Assembly: GCA_964447155.1 (NCBI GenBank)
Contig: CAYURM010000006.1
Span: 55,311 to 119,310, forward strand
Reading direction: 5' to 3'
From: SMBSF63 sp034003545
GTDB lineage: Bacteria; Chloroflexota; Anaerolineae; Anaerolineales; Anaerolineaceae
DNA: 64,000 bases
Below are positions 25,767 to 33,817 of the stretch, in pieces (the stretch's first letter is position 1; each line of letters opens with the position of its first letter). Position numbers and translations under genes: made by a program. The notes under the pieces were generated by a model, which was not told the origin of the DNA, did not search any database, and worked only from the letters and a program-made list of their open reading frames with translations.

Positions 25767-27137
25767 TTATTTCATCCCGAAACCAATCCCGGGAATAAAT
25801 CGACCAAAGCCTCTTCCCTGTGGAAATGCGCCATCTTCATAGACTATTCTTCCGCGCACAATCGTCATCACATTTTTACCCTCCAGGTTCCATTGATCAA
25901 ACGGGCTCCATTTATTCTTCGTATAAAGGGATTCGCTCTGCACCTGCCACACTTTGTTTGGATCAAACAACGCCAGGTCTGCATCAGCGCCGATTCCAAT
26001 TCTGCCTTTATTCGGATACAGATTAAATAGTTTTGCGGTATTGGTCGACATTAGTTCTGCCAGGCGCTGCAACCCTTTCGCATCCTTCCGAACAAACGCT
26101 TGATAAAGCAGAGACATCCCCAATTCAAGCCCATTGATCCCTGGAGGTGCTTGAGAAAAATCGACTTTCCCCAAATCCTTGTCTGCCAGCGTATAGGGTG
26201 AATGATCACTTACGATACAATCAATTTGATCCGTCAATACCGCCTTCCAAAGGTTTTCCCTGTTAGCCTCTTCCCGGATAGGCGGGTTACACTTCGCATA
26301 AGGGCCAAATTTTTGGTAAGCCTGATTATTCAGGATTAAATAATGTGGACAGGTTTCAACGGTAACATTGACACCGCGTAATTTAGCACGCTGAATACAC
26401 GCAGCCCCTTTCGCAGAAGAAAGGTGCAGAATATGTAATTGTGTTCCCGCGTGCTCCGCTAATGTGATCACCCGTTGTATGGCTTCAATCTCTGCAATTT
26501 CAGGACGTGTCAAATGATAGTACTGCGGAGACTCAATCACCCGTGCCATATTCAGCCTGGAAAATGTATTGATCATAAATTGATTCTCACAATGAATAGC
26601 CAGCATCATGCCCAAAGAAGCGAGCTTCTTCATTGCCAGAAATAATTCGCCATCTTCAATCATTGGATAATACGGATCAGAAGAACAAACAAACGCCTTA
26701 AACGCACAAGCGCCTAACTGCGCCAACGCATTAATTTGATCGAGATTTGAAGGAATGACACCTGCCCACAAACCGAAGTCCACATAGCTTTTCTCTTGTA
26801 CGTCTTTTAATTTGGCGCTAAATATTTCAGGCGTCGTCGTTGGCGGTGTATCAACAGGATGCTCTAAAATGGTAGTTACCCCGCCTGAGGCAGCGGCCAT
26901 TGTGCCGGTAGCAAAATCCTCTTCTTCTGTTGGTCCGGGTTCACGAAAATGAACATGGGGGTCAATTAAACCCGGAAAAACAACTTGATCAGAAGCATCA
27001 ACAACCCTGGTGTCACCCAACTCCCCTTCCAGTTTACCAATCCAGGAAATTTTTTCCCCGGTGATCCCAATATCTGTATTGAGGACGCCTTCTTCCGTAA
27101 TAACCGTTCCATTTTTTACAATCAAATCAAATTTCAT
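25767..27137 (-). CDS. Allantoinase-family cyclic amidohydrolase (paralog 2)
   Basis: 456 residues. Binuclear-site residues: HVH in IDPHVHFREPG, carboxylated-Lys candidate in AFKAFVCSSD, H in AIHCEN, H in LHILHLSSAKG and D in IVSDHSPY. The HFREPG and CPHYLIL motifs are shared with allantoinases and dihydroorotases; no pyrimidine synthesis gene is nearby, favouring a catabolic ring opening. The ATG overlaps the stop of the PfkB gene by 11 bp. It is followed 10 bp later by an ATZ-type gene. Either a second allantoinase or a hydantoinase. Confidence 0.88.
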   Translation of the reverse strand: MKFDLIVKNGTVITEEGVLNTDIGITGEKISWIGKLEGELGDTRVVDASDQVVFPGLIDPHVHFREPGPTEEEDFATGTMAAASGGVTTILEHPVDTPPTTTPEIFSAKLKDVQEKSYVDFGLWAGVIPSNLDQINALAQLGACAFKAFVCSSDPYYPMIEDGELFLAMKKLASLGMMLAIHCENQFMINTFSRLNMARVIESPQYYHLTRPEIAEIEAIQRVITLAEHAGTQLHILHLSSAKGAACIQRAKLRGVNVTVETCPHYLILNNQAYQKFGPYAKCNPPIREEANRENLWKAVLTDQIDCIVSDHSPYTLADKDLGKVDFSQAPPGINGLELGMSLLYQAFVRKDAKGLQRLAELMSTNTAKLFNLYPNKGRIGIGADADLALFDPNKVWQVQSESLYTKNKWSPFDQWNLEGKNVMTIVRGRIVYEDGAFPQGRGFGRFIPGIGFGMK

Positions 27138-28167
27138 TTTCCAACCGCTCCAACCGGTCTAAAGCCATATCCCGCGTAAACGCCGCCATAGATTGATAAC
27201 TCTCTCTTTCAATTACCAAAGAAGCGGAAATTGTGCCATACTTGGCTGCAAGAATTGGATCTCCCGTATCAACCATACCAGCTAAAAACCCTCCGCAGTA
27301 GGCATCTCCAGCGCCATTCAAATTTCTCGGAAAGGATCGGTATGCAGGAACATGCACAATTTTCCCTGTACTTCGATCGAATATCTTCGAACCTTTTTCA
27401 CCCAACTTCACGCCCATAACCTGTGAGGGATAATCGGCCAGGTGCATTAAGGATTGCTCCGGGTTCAAATGGGGAAATAAAGTGTTCAGTTCAACTTCAC
27501 TGGGTAAAAATGCATCCACATTTTCAAGCAATAAACGCAGCTGAACATCAGAGATATTCCTCAAGTAAAGTGCAGGATCAAGGGTAATAAAAATATTCGG
27601 ATTGATTTCTTTGATCCGTTTTGCAAACGACAAATGAACTTCATAAGCATTGGTTGCCAAATGACAACCCTCGATCGGGCTAAAATCCACACCATCCAAC
27701 CGGTCAATGGTCAGTGGAAAAAGTTTAACAAGATCACCAAAAGAAAAGGTTGGGGGACGGCCCTTGCAATTCGTCACCACCAATTCGATTTGCTGCATTT
27801 CCTGTTCTGAAAGAAACGCCCCGTTTTTCTTGTTTTTTACAATTTCCGAAGAAGCAAACAAACCATCTTTTCTACTGCCATCCTTTGAATAGAAAAACCA
27901 TTCTTCCGTCGGAACAATTTTATTTCTCGTGATGAGATACCGCAGATCCAGGCCTTGCTGCTCAAGAAATTCCAGTAACTCTGCCGGATAATTTTCAGGA
28001 ATTTGACTAAGCACTCCCACGCCATTTCGCCAAATCGAAGCACCGATTGCAGAATAGACACTGTTCCCGCCTAACTGTCTTAAGAGCAGCCGCCGCTCTG
28101 GCGTAATAATATTATCAAGCGTGAAATTTCCAATAAATAATAAATTCATGAAAAAATGATCATCCAT
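27127..28167 (-). CDS. PfkB-family sugar kinase
   Basis: 346 residues. Ribokinase-fold kinase: GGNSVYSAIGAS near residue 33 marks the sugar-binding end and NLNGAGDAYCGGFLAG near residue 290 holds the catalytic Asp and anion hole, both intact. An ATG at 28149 gives a more typical N-terminus (MNLLFIGNFTLD) and may be the real start. It follows a SIS-domain gene after the 28221-28400 repeat and overlaps the downstream allantoinase-like gene. A kinase beside a deglycase-like SIS protein recalls the fructoselysine pair FrlD/FrlB; the substrate here is unknown. Confidence 0.86.
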   Translation of the reverse strand: MDDHFFMNLLFIGNFTLDNIITPERRLLLRQLGGNSVYSAIGASIWRNGVGVLSQIPENYPAELLEFLEQQGLDLRYLITRNKIVPTEEWFFYSKDGSRKDGLFASSEIVKNKKNGAFLSEQEMQQIELVVTNCKGRPPTFSFGDLVKLFPLTIDRLDGVDFSPIEGCHLATNAYEVHLSFAKRIKEINPNIFITLDPALYLRNISDVQLRLLLENVDAFLPSEVELNTLFPHLNPEQSLMHLADYPSQVMGVKLGEKGSKIFDRSTGKIVHVPAYRSFPRNLNGAGDAYCGGFLAGMVDTGDPILAAKYGTISASLVIERESYQSMAAFTRDMALDRLERLENEI

Positions 28168-28220
28168 TCACCAATCACTACAAAATTCGTCCAATTCACA
28201 CCCACTGAAACTTTTATCGT

Positions 28221-28400
28221 AACTGCTCAGCGCTGTTTTGTTCAAACCTCACGTAGGGTGCGTTCGAAGTTGAACGCACCAAAGATCATCTCGCGGTTGG
28301 AAAAGATCCGCCTTGGAGCCTGCTGACTGGTGCGTTGCGAACATTGTACCTGAAAGGTAAAGCACGCTAACGCACCCTGCAACTATTTACCTGAGCAGTT
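28221..28400. repeat. Palindromic intergenic element, copy B
   Basis: Bounded by a perfect 10-bp inverted pair, AACTGCTCAG (28221-28230) and CTGAGCAGTT (28391-28400). Inside, a second inverted pair, GTAGGGTGCGTT near 28253 and AACGCACCCTGC ending at 28380, encloses a hairpin (GGTGCGTTC with GAACGCACC, 28257-28280). No coding capacity. Confidence 0.85.
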
Positions 28401-28420
28401 TTATCTAAAATTGCCACTCA

Positions 28421-29566
28421 TCACGCTACTTCCTGAGGAAAGGCTGGGATAAAACCAAGTCCAAGGTCGAACTTCGCTTTTGCCAGGTGATATGCAAAGA
28501 AGTGCAATGGAACACAATACACAATTGGGGCAATAAAATCGCTCATCTGTGGCAATTTGTACACCCAATGCGCAACACCTGTTATTTCCTCTTCATCCTC
28601 GGAGACTAACGCAAAGATCAGCCCGCCATCATACCGGCCAACCTCGGCAGTATCCACCGCTCGCTGGTGACTTGCCTTATCCGGTGCAACGATAAACAGG
28701 GGATCGCCTGGCTTTAAAGAACGATAATGGTGGAATTCTTCCAGGGGCAGTGTGGCTGCATGGATCGGACACAATTCTTTTACCTTTGCGCCCCCCATCG
28801 CCGCCGCCGCCAAATTTGAACCTCCGCCAGTGAAAAATAAAAATCGGGCATAAGCCAATTTTCGAGCCAGTTTTTCCATTAGGGAATCTGATGAGGGTGT
28901 GATCATCTCGATCAATTGAGGCAATTTTTCCAACCCCTCTTCAAGCTCTGCCACGCCTTCCGCCTTGTTGATCCTGCCCAACGCCAGGGTCAATTTACAA
29001 ATCAAGGCCATTGTGGCCGTACTGGCCTGGGTAGGCCACCCTTTTCGGGTGGCATGAATAATAAGAGATCCATCAAAGGCTTCAGTGATCACACTGCCGG
29101 GAGAGTTGGTAAGCCCCAAACAAAATGCACCTCTTGCGTGTGCTTCTTTCATCCCGTCAATCACAGCTGGCGTGCTTCCACCTGAGCTAATCCCTATCAC
29201 AAGGGTATGCTCATTCACATTTTTATGATAATAAAGGGTGAAATCCAGTGCCTGCATTGGTTCAACCGGGATTCCCAATATTTGTTCCATTGTATAGCGG
29301 ACCCCATTCCCGACATGCCAGGAATCCCCGCACCCCACAATATAGACTCGATCAAGGTTTCGCTGGTGTATCCGGGAAGCCAGCGCCAATATCTTTTCCT
29401 CCTCCAATGTCAGTGTTTCTCTGATCGCATCGGCCTGTTTTAAGGCCTCGGTCCTCGTTTTTTCGACTCTGTTCAGGCGATTTTGGTCACCAGGCTGGTC
29501 GGTTGAGGGTTCTTTCGCCCTTGCTTCTGGTCGTTCCAACGTAATTTGATTAAATTTGATTTCCAT
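28421..29566 (-). CDS. SIS-domain sugar isomerase/deglycase-like protein (A)
   Basis: 381 residues, two SIS (sugar-phosphate-binding) domains. The first has GCGDSWHVGNGVRYT and GISSGGSTPAVID, the phosphate-binding serines; the second has TGGGSNLAAAAMGGAKVKE and PLEEFHHYRSLKPGD. The Glu-x-x-His pair in EEFHH is placed like the catalytic Glu/His of fructosamine-6-phosphate deglycases (FrlB, FraB). There is no glutaminase domain, so it is not GlmS. Downstream is a PfkB kinase gene, upstream (16-bp gap) a DhnA-type aldolase gene. Proposed role: splitting a phosphorylated glycosylamine or Amadori compound; this is inferred. Confidence 0.84.
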   Translation of the reverse strand: MEIKFNQITLERPEARAKEPSTDQPGDQNRLNRVEKTRTEALKQADAIRETLTLEEEKILALASRIHQRNLDRVYIVGCGDSWHVGNGVRYTMEQILGIPVEPMQALDFTLYYHKNVNEHTLVIGISSGGSTPAVIDGMKEAHARGAFCLGLTNSPGSVITEAFDGSLIIHATRKGWPTQASTATMALICKLTLALGRINKAEGVAELEEGLEKLPQLIEMITPSSDSLMEKLARKLAYARFLFFTGGGSNLAAAAMGGAKVKELCPIHAATLPLEEFHHYRSLKPGDPLFIVAPDKASHQRAVDTAEVGRYDGGLIFALVSEDEEEITGVAHWVYKLPQMSDFIAPIVYCVPLHFFAYHLAKAKFDLGLGFIPAFPQEVA

Positions 29567-29581
29567 TTTTTTATCCTTATC

Positions 29582-30337
29582 TTAATGACGACGATGTATA
29601 AGTTCATAAATATTCTGAACTAATTCAGAGCTGCCATGCTCACTCCAAACTCGTTCCCCAAACATGACACCAGCCCCACCTGCCTCCACCACCTCCCGCA
29701 CCGTTGATAGTGTTCCTTCTCTGCTAACGGGGTAAGGGCTTTCTTCTACCACAATTGGGATGGGACTGTTTGAAACAACATACTGAAAACTCTCTACCGA
29801 ACCCGAATAATCCGTTTTAACAATATCGGCTCCCAGTTCAAAAGCGACCCGACATACATACGCCAGTTGTTCATGATCAAACTCAAAATCAGGAGAAGGA
29901 TTTGCCATCGCAACAAGGGGCACGCCCCATTGGTCGCAAGCCTTCGATATTTCATAAAACTGTTCCAGCATCCTGATCTCTTCGGACACCCCGACATACA
30001 GGTTTGCGGCTACTGCCGAACAGCCTAATGATACAGCTCTCTCAACATCATCCACTTGAAACCGATTGGTGCGGTCTTTCGCAAAACTGGTTGTGGTGGT
30101 AAGTTTTAAGATGATTGGAATGCGCTGCCTGGCAATCAGCGTTCCATACTTCTTCAAAGGGCCGGAATGCATGAGCAGCGCATCAAATTTGTATTCAAAT
30201 AAATGGCTCAACAATTCTTCATAAGCACTTAAAGCTGTATTTAATCCCCTGGGAATCACCTGGTCAATGGCAATGATAAAGGTTCGCTTATCCCTCGCCA
30301 GGATTTGATGCTGCCTGATCGCTTTCCCTGTCTCCAT
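29582..30337 (-). CDS. DhnA-type class I aldolase
   Basis: 251 residues, the FbaB/LsrF/DeoC-like TIM-barrel family. The Schiff-base lysine is expected in GADIVKTDYSG near residue 172, with the phosphate loop in GGAGVMFGERVW near residue 220; IIAIDQ at the N-terminus is typical. Such enzymes cleave ketose phosphates or related acyl-phosphates. The ATG at 30337 has AAAGGAAAG upstream and is preferred over an in-frame TTG at 30355. It lies upstream of SIS and PfkB genes, giving a kinase, deglycase/isomerase and aldolase set. Substrate unknown. Confidence 0.82.
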   Translation of the reverse strand: METGKAIRQHQILARDKRTFIIAIDQVIPRGLNTALSAYEELLSHLFEYKFDALLMHSGPLKKYGTLIARQRIPIILKLTTTTSFAKDRTNRFQVDDVERAVSLGCSAVAANLYVGVSEEIRMLEQFYEISKACDQWGVPLVAMANPSPDFEFDHEQLAYVCRVAFELGADIVKTDYSGSVESFQYVVSNSPIPIVVEESPYPVSREGTLSTVREVVEAGGAGVMFGERVWSEHGSSELVQNIYELIHRRH

Positions 30338-30446
30338 ATTTTCTTTCCTTTTCAAACTCGCAGGATCGAGAAACGAAACTACTGAACGAGCGTTTGCATG
30401 AACCCATTAACGCAGCGATTGAATAATCGCATATCCTTTTCAGCCA

Positions 30447-31694
30447 TTAAGTTGTGCTTGCTAATTCTATCAACGTATTGGCGAATACCGCTGTCCCATC
30501 AGCAATATCCTCAGGAGAAACAAACTCCTCAGGGCAATGACTGCGGCCATCTAAACAACGCACGAAAATCATTCCCACATCGGTAACCTTTGAAAGCGCT
30601 AAAGCATCATGTACCGCCCAACTAACCAGATCCATCTGATCGAGGCCTGATTTTTCAATGCCCTTCTCAATCGCCTTCCGCATCCTGGTTGCCGTAATGA
30701 CTGCCGGAGAGTCTGATAAAACCTGAATATCATATTTCAGTTGATGTTTTTCACTTAATTTCGAGACAAGAGAACGTATCTCACTTTCCACCGTTTTCGC
30801 AGTCTCAACATCAGCGGACCGTGTGTCGATATTAAAAACCGTTTCTCCCGCAACAACATTTGTCATCCCGGGGATCACCTCTATCTTTGCAACCGTTATC
30901 CGTGCTGTGGAAGGGAAAAGTTCCAATCCAATTCTTCTCAATGCAGTAATCATCTCTGCGGCGGCCAACAACGTATCCCGCCGGTCGGCATAAGCGGTAC
31001 TGCCTGCATGATCCGCCTGTCCAATCAAATCAACCCTGAAGACCTTCAACCCCGCTATACTGGTAACAAGACCTACTGATTTTTGATTCGTCTCTAACAA
31101 TCTCGCTTGTTCAAGATGCAATTCTAAATAAGACTCCACATTTTCATGCAGCGTCTTTTCAGGTTCAACAGGGTAGGGGAACTGTATCTTCTTTAAGATA
31201 TCCAAGAAGGCTTCGCCCTCCTCATTTTGCAATCCGCTAATTTCCTGCTTGCTAATTTGGCCTGTTGCCAGCAAACTTCCCAGCAGCAATTTTTGAAAAA
31301 CATTCCCTTCTTCTTCGATAAAAGCAACGATCTCAATATCTTTAGCCAGTTCGATGCCAGCCTGTTTGATTAACCGAACAGCTTCAAGTGCAGACAAAAC
31401 CCCTAACAGCCCGTCAAAATTTCCGCCGTTTTGGACACTATCCAAATGAGAACCAGCAAGTATGGATGAACCGCCCCCGGCACATGCATACCGCCCATAC
31501 AAATTTCCCCAACGATCAAAACGAACCTCTAATCCGATCTCATTCATCCAACCAGCCACAAGGGACATTGACGCAAGAAAGGCAGGATTAAATGTGCAGC
31601 GCGTTACACCACCGTCAGGTGAACTGCTGACACTGGAAATCTCACTTAATTGTCCCAGCATCCTGCCCATATCGATGTCTTCAGGATGGAACAT
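30447..31694 (-). CDS. allC: Allantoate amidohydrolase / N-carbamoyl amino acid hydrolase
   Basis: 415 residues, M20-type metal amidase. Metal and catalytic motifs: H in LAGSHLDSVQNGG, FDGLLGVLSALEA, EEE in FIEEEGNVF, the bridging H in LHLEQAR, DHAGST for the dimer-lid residues and H in DGRSHCPEE at the C-terminus. This subfamily contains AllC (allantoate to ureidoglycine, ammonia and CO2) and N-carbamoyl-L-amino acid hydrolases. Allantoate is favoured because the ureidoglycine aminohydrolase, carbamoyltransferase and carbamate kinase genes are close by. AAGGA precedes the ATG. It lies 106 bp after the reductoisomerase-like gene. Confidence 0.87.
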   Translation of the reverse strand: MFHPEDIDMGRMLGQLSEISSVSSSPDGGVTRCTFNPAFLASMSLVAGWMNEIGLEVRFDRWGNLYGRYACAGGGSSILAGSHLDSVQNGGNFDGLLGVLSALEAVRLIKQAGIELAKDIEIVAFIEEEGNVFQKLLLGSLLATGQISKQEISGLQNEEGEAFLDILKKIQFPYPVEPEKTLHENVESYLELHLEQARLLETNQKSVGLVTSIAGLKVFRVDLIGQADHAGSTAYADRRDTLLAAAEMITALRRIGLELFPSTARITVAKIEVIPGMTNVVAGETVFNIDTRSADVETAKTVESEIRSLVSKLSEKHQLKYDIQVLSDSPAVITATRMRKAIEKGIEKSGLDQMDLVSWAVHDALALSKVTDVGMIFVRCLDGRSHCPEEFVSPEDIADGTAVFANTLIELASTT

Positions 31695-31800
31695 CAGAAT
31701 TATCCTTCACTTTTCCAAATGACCAAAATGTTTCTTATAAGAAACAAATCTCCATGGAATAGGTTAACACACTACGCCATGGAGTGAAAACAAATATCAT

Positions 31801-32793
31801 CTATTCGTCCGCCGCAAACAGCGCTCTCCATTCATTGCCTGTTTTTTCCATTTCGGATGCTGCGCCAGTTCTGCGCATTCTATGTAAATGCGGCATGCCC
31901 AGCTGCCATTCCTGCATCCAATTGGCTGCAAAATCGCCCTTTTCTGTTTCTTCAAATATCTTTTCTATCTCTTCCCGGTTAATCACACGTGGGCCGCTTT
32001 TTCTTACAGCAAATTCACAGGTTCGGCTGCTCCGCTCAGATATATAAGCCTCAATACCAATTTTATCCATAACATCAACAACAGATCGGAGAGAACGGAT
32101 CGCTTTTGCATAAGCAAAATATGGCGGGTATCCATTTTCAACCATCACTTCAAAGACGGCACGCATCAAATGGATCGTACCGCCATACAATGCCTGCTCT
32201 TCGAAATTATCCCCTTCCGTCTCCGTTTGAAAAGAGACCTCAACCACACCCACTCGAGTACTGCCCACAGATTTTGCAATTGCCAAAACAATCTCTTTGG
32301 CATCACCAGTAACATTCTGCTCTACCGCAATCGCCCCATAAATCCCGGAACCAGCCAGATATTTTTCCCGAACCAAATGACCTGGCGAATTGGGCACAAA
32401 CAGAACCACATTCACATTTTTCGGGGGAACGATAGCACCATAAAGTACATTGAATCCATGAGCAAAACTCAACGTACTATTGGGCTTTAGATTTTCATGG
32501 ATCGATTCATAATAAACAGAAGGTTGAGCAGGATCAGCTGACAGGAAATGAACGACATCAGCCTTTCTGACAGCCTCCGCAATGGACATCACTTCAAAGC
32601 CATCCTCAGTCGCCTTATCCCAGGTGGGAGATATTTCACGAGGACGCGCTCCAATAATCACGTTTAATCCACTATCACGCATACAAAGTGCTTGAGGCCG
32701 CCCTTGAATGCCATAACCAACAAGCGCGATGACCTTATCTTTAAGCACTTCTAAATTGACATCTTCATCCCGATAAACACTATTCATTGCCAT
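31801..32793 (-). CDS. Ketol-acid-reductoisomerase-like dehydrogenase in the ureide cluster
   Basis: 330 residues, the length of class I KARI (IlvC). Rossmann motif VGYGIQG at residues 25-31, catalytic FAHGF (His112), DNFEEQ with the two Mg ligands (D195, E199) and a C-terminal SGPRVI are kept. The KARI active-site PKGPGH is PNSPGH (Lys replaced by Asn), and no other branched-chain amino acid gene is near. The frame stays open upstream to 32922, but that part lies in a repeat element; the ATG at 32793 has GAGG 9 bp upstream. It sits between the aminohydrolase and allantoate hydrolase genes, where ureidoglycolate dehydrogenase would be expected, so oxidation of the alpha-hydroxy acid ureidoglycolate is proposed. 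Confidence 0.8.
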   Translation of the reverse strand: MAMNSVYRDEDVNLEVLKDKVIALVGYGIQGRPQALCMRDSGLNVIIGARPREISPTWDKATEDGFEVMSIAEAVRKADVVHFLSADPAQPSVYYESIHENLKPNSTLSFAHGFNVLYGAIVPPKNVNVVLFVPNSPGHLVREKYLAGSGIYGAIAVEQNVTGDAKEIVLAIAKSVGSTRVGVVEVSFQTETEGDNFEEQALYGGTIHLMRAVFEVMVENGYPPYFAYAKAIRSLRSVVDVMDKIGIEAYISERSSRTCEFAVRKSGPRVINREEIEKIFEETEKGDFAANWMQEWQLGMPHLHRMRRTGAASEMEKTGNEWRALFAADE

Positions 32794-32824
32794 TCGTAAT
32801 ACCTCATTATAAAGAATTTTAATT

Positions 32825-32994
32825 AACTGCTCAGGCACCTTGACGATGTCACAGCGGAGAGCATCCTTTTGCGACGTGGCCGCGGAGCGTCCCAGACAGT
32901 CTGTGACGCTCCGCGGCCGCATCGGCCTTATCTACACTGCTGCCGCAGTGCGGTACACGTACCGGCCTCCTCGCAATGACATGCCTGAATAGTT
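32825..32994. repeat. Palindromic intergenic element, copy C
   Basis: Outer ends AACTGCTCAG (32825-32834) and CTGAATAGTT (32985-32994). Core 32846-32982 begins ATGTCAC and ends CCTCCTCGCAATGACAT like copy A. It carries a 14-bp perfect stem (GGCCGCGGAGCGTC, 32878-32891, with 32905-32918) whose loop is itself palindromic, a CACTGC/GCAGTG hairpin and a GGTAC/GTACC pair. Expected to be strongly folded as RNA or single-stranded DNA. Confidence 0.8.
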
Positions 32995-33004
32995 AAAATT
33001 TTAA

Positions 33005-33784
33005 TTACTTAAGCTTCAAGTCTCTGTTAACATCCTTGTAGAGCAAATACGCCGCCTTATCCCAACCCAATGTGAAGAAGAATTGCGGGCAATAGGGGGC
33101 CATATAGATAAAAGCATCTTTCTCAACTTCTATGTAATCCTGGTTTAGCCAATAAATCCCATTCCCATAAAGCATGTATAAACCGTGCTCCATGATATGC
33201 GATTCCACAAAACTGAAATATGAACCGGGGTCAAATTTTTGAATATTGATGCCCATGTCGAACCCCAGGTCTTCATAAGGAGTAAGATGCTGCTCCATAT
33301 ACGTATCAACAGGTTCGGCAGCAACATCCTTCTCATTTGAAATGATTGCATCTGGAATTTTGATCCCTGGAACTTCTTCGTAAAGACGACGAATCCAGAT
33401 AAATTCGCTCGTGTCATTATCTTTATTCAAGAACCGAAAGGAGGAATGCGGCGGGAGCCAACAAAATCCACCCTCTTTCATTTGATGTTTTTTATTCTGA
33501 TACTCTAACGTAAGTCCGCCTTTATTAATGAAGATGAATTGCTCGTATTCTTGCTCAAGCCAGGTTTCTGTACCGCCATTTTCGTGGAGGTTTACTTTAT
33601 ATTGAATAAAATTGGCTCCGATTTGAGGGCCTGCCAATACTTCTGTTTCTGCGCCCACCAATCCCGGGATATTCGAAAAAACCCGGTTTCCTGGCGGCAA
33701 AATAGTATATTCACCAGGTTTATGAATTGCACGACACGAAGCGGTAATATCAGCCCTGCTTACGATTATTTTTTTCTCTTGCAT
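33005..33784 (-). CDS. allE: (S)-ureidoglycine aminohydrolase, bicupin
   Basis: 259 residues with two cupin halves (about 45-125 and 175-255), the size of AllE/YlbA. The first half has an EYEQFIFINKGGLTL strand and WLPPHSSF; the second has the metal-binding HIMEHGLYMLYGNGIYWL. AllE releases ammonia from (S)-ureidoglycine, giving (S)-ureidoglycolate, the step after AllC. The ATG at 33784 has GAGG 6 bp upstream; a TTG at 33796 is less likely. The gene follows the carbamoyltransferase gene by 33 bp. Best single marker that this island handles allantoin. Confidence 0.87.
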   Translation of the reverse strand: MQEKKIIVSRADITASCRAIHKPGEYTILPPGNRVFSNIPGLVGAETEVLAGPQIGANFIQYKVNLHENGGTETWLEQEYEQFIFINKGGLTLEYQNKKHQMKEGGFCWLPPHSSFRFLNKDNDTSEFIWIRRLYEEVPGIKIPDAIISNEKDVAAEPVDTYMEQHLTPYEDLGFDMGINIQKFDPGSYFSFVESHIMEHGLYMLYGNGIYWLNQDYIEVEKDAFIYMAPYCPQFFFTLGWDKAAYLLYKDVNRDLKLK

Positions 33785-33817
33785 TATTTTCCTCAACTTT
33801 ATTGTGATGTGAACCGG

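Noticed and set aside
28421..29566. GlmS (glucosamine-6-phosphate synthase)
   Set aside because: The SIS proteins lack the N-terminal glutaminase domain and have EEFHH rather than the GlmS ELKHG-type loop.
31801..32793. Calling the KARI-like gene ilvC
   Set aside because: The active-site Lys loop is changed and all neighbours are ureide genes; no branched-chain amino acid gene is nearby.
32794..32922. 43-codon upstream extension of the KARI-like frame
   Set aside because: It lies mostly within repeat element C, whereas the ATG at 32793 has a good ribosome site and gives the normal family length.
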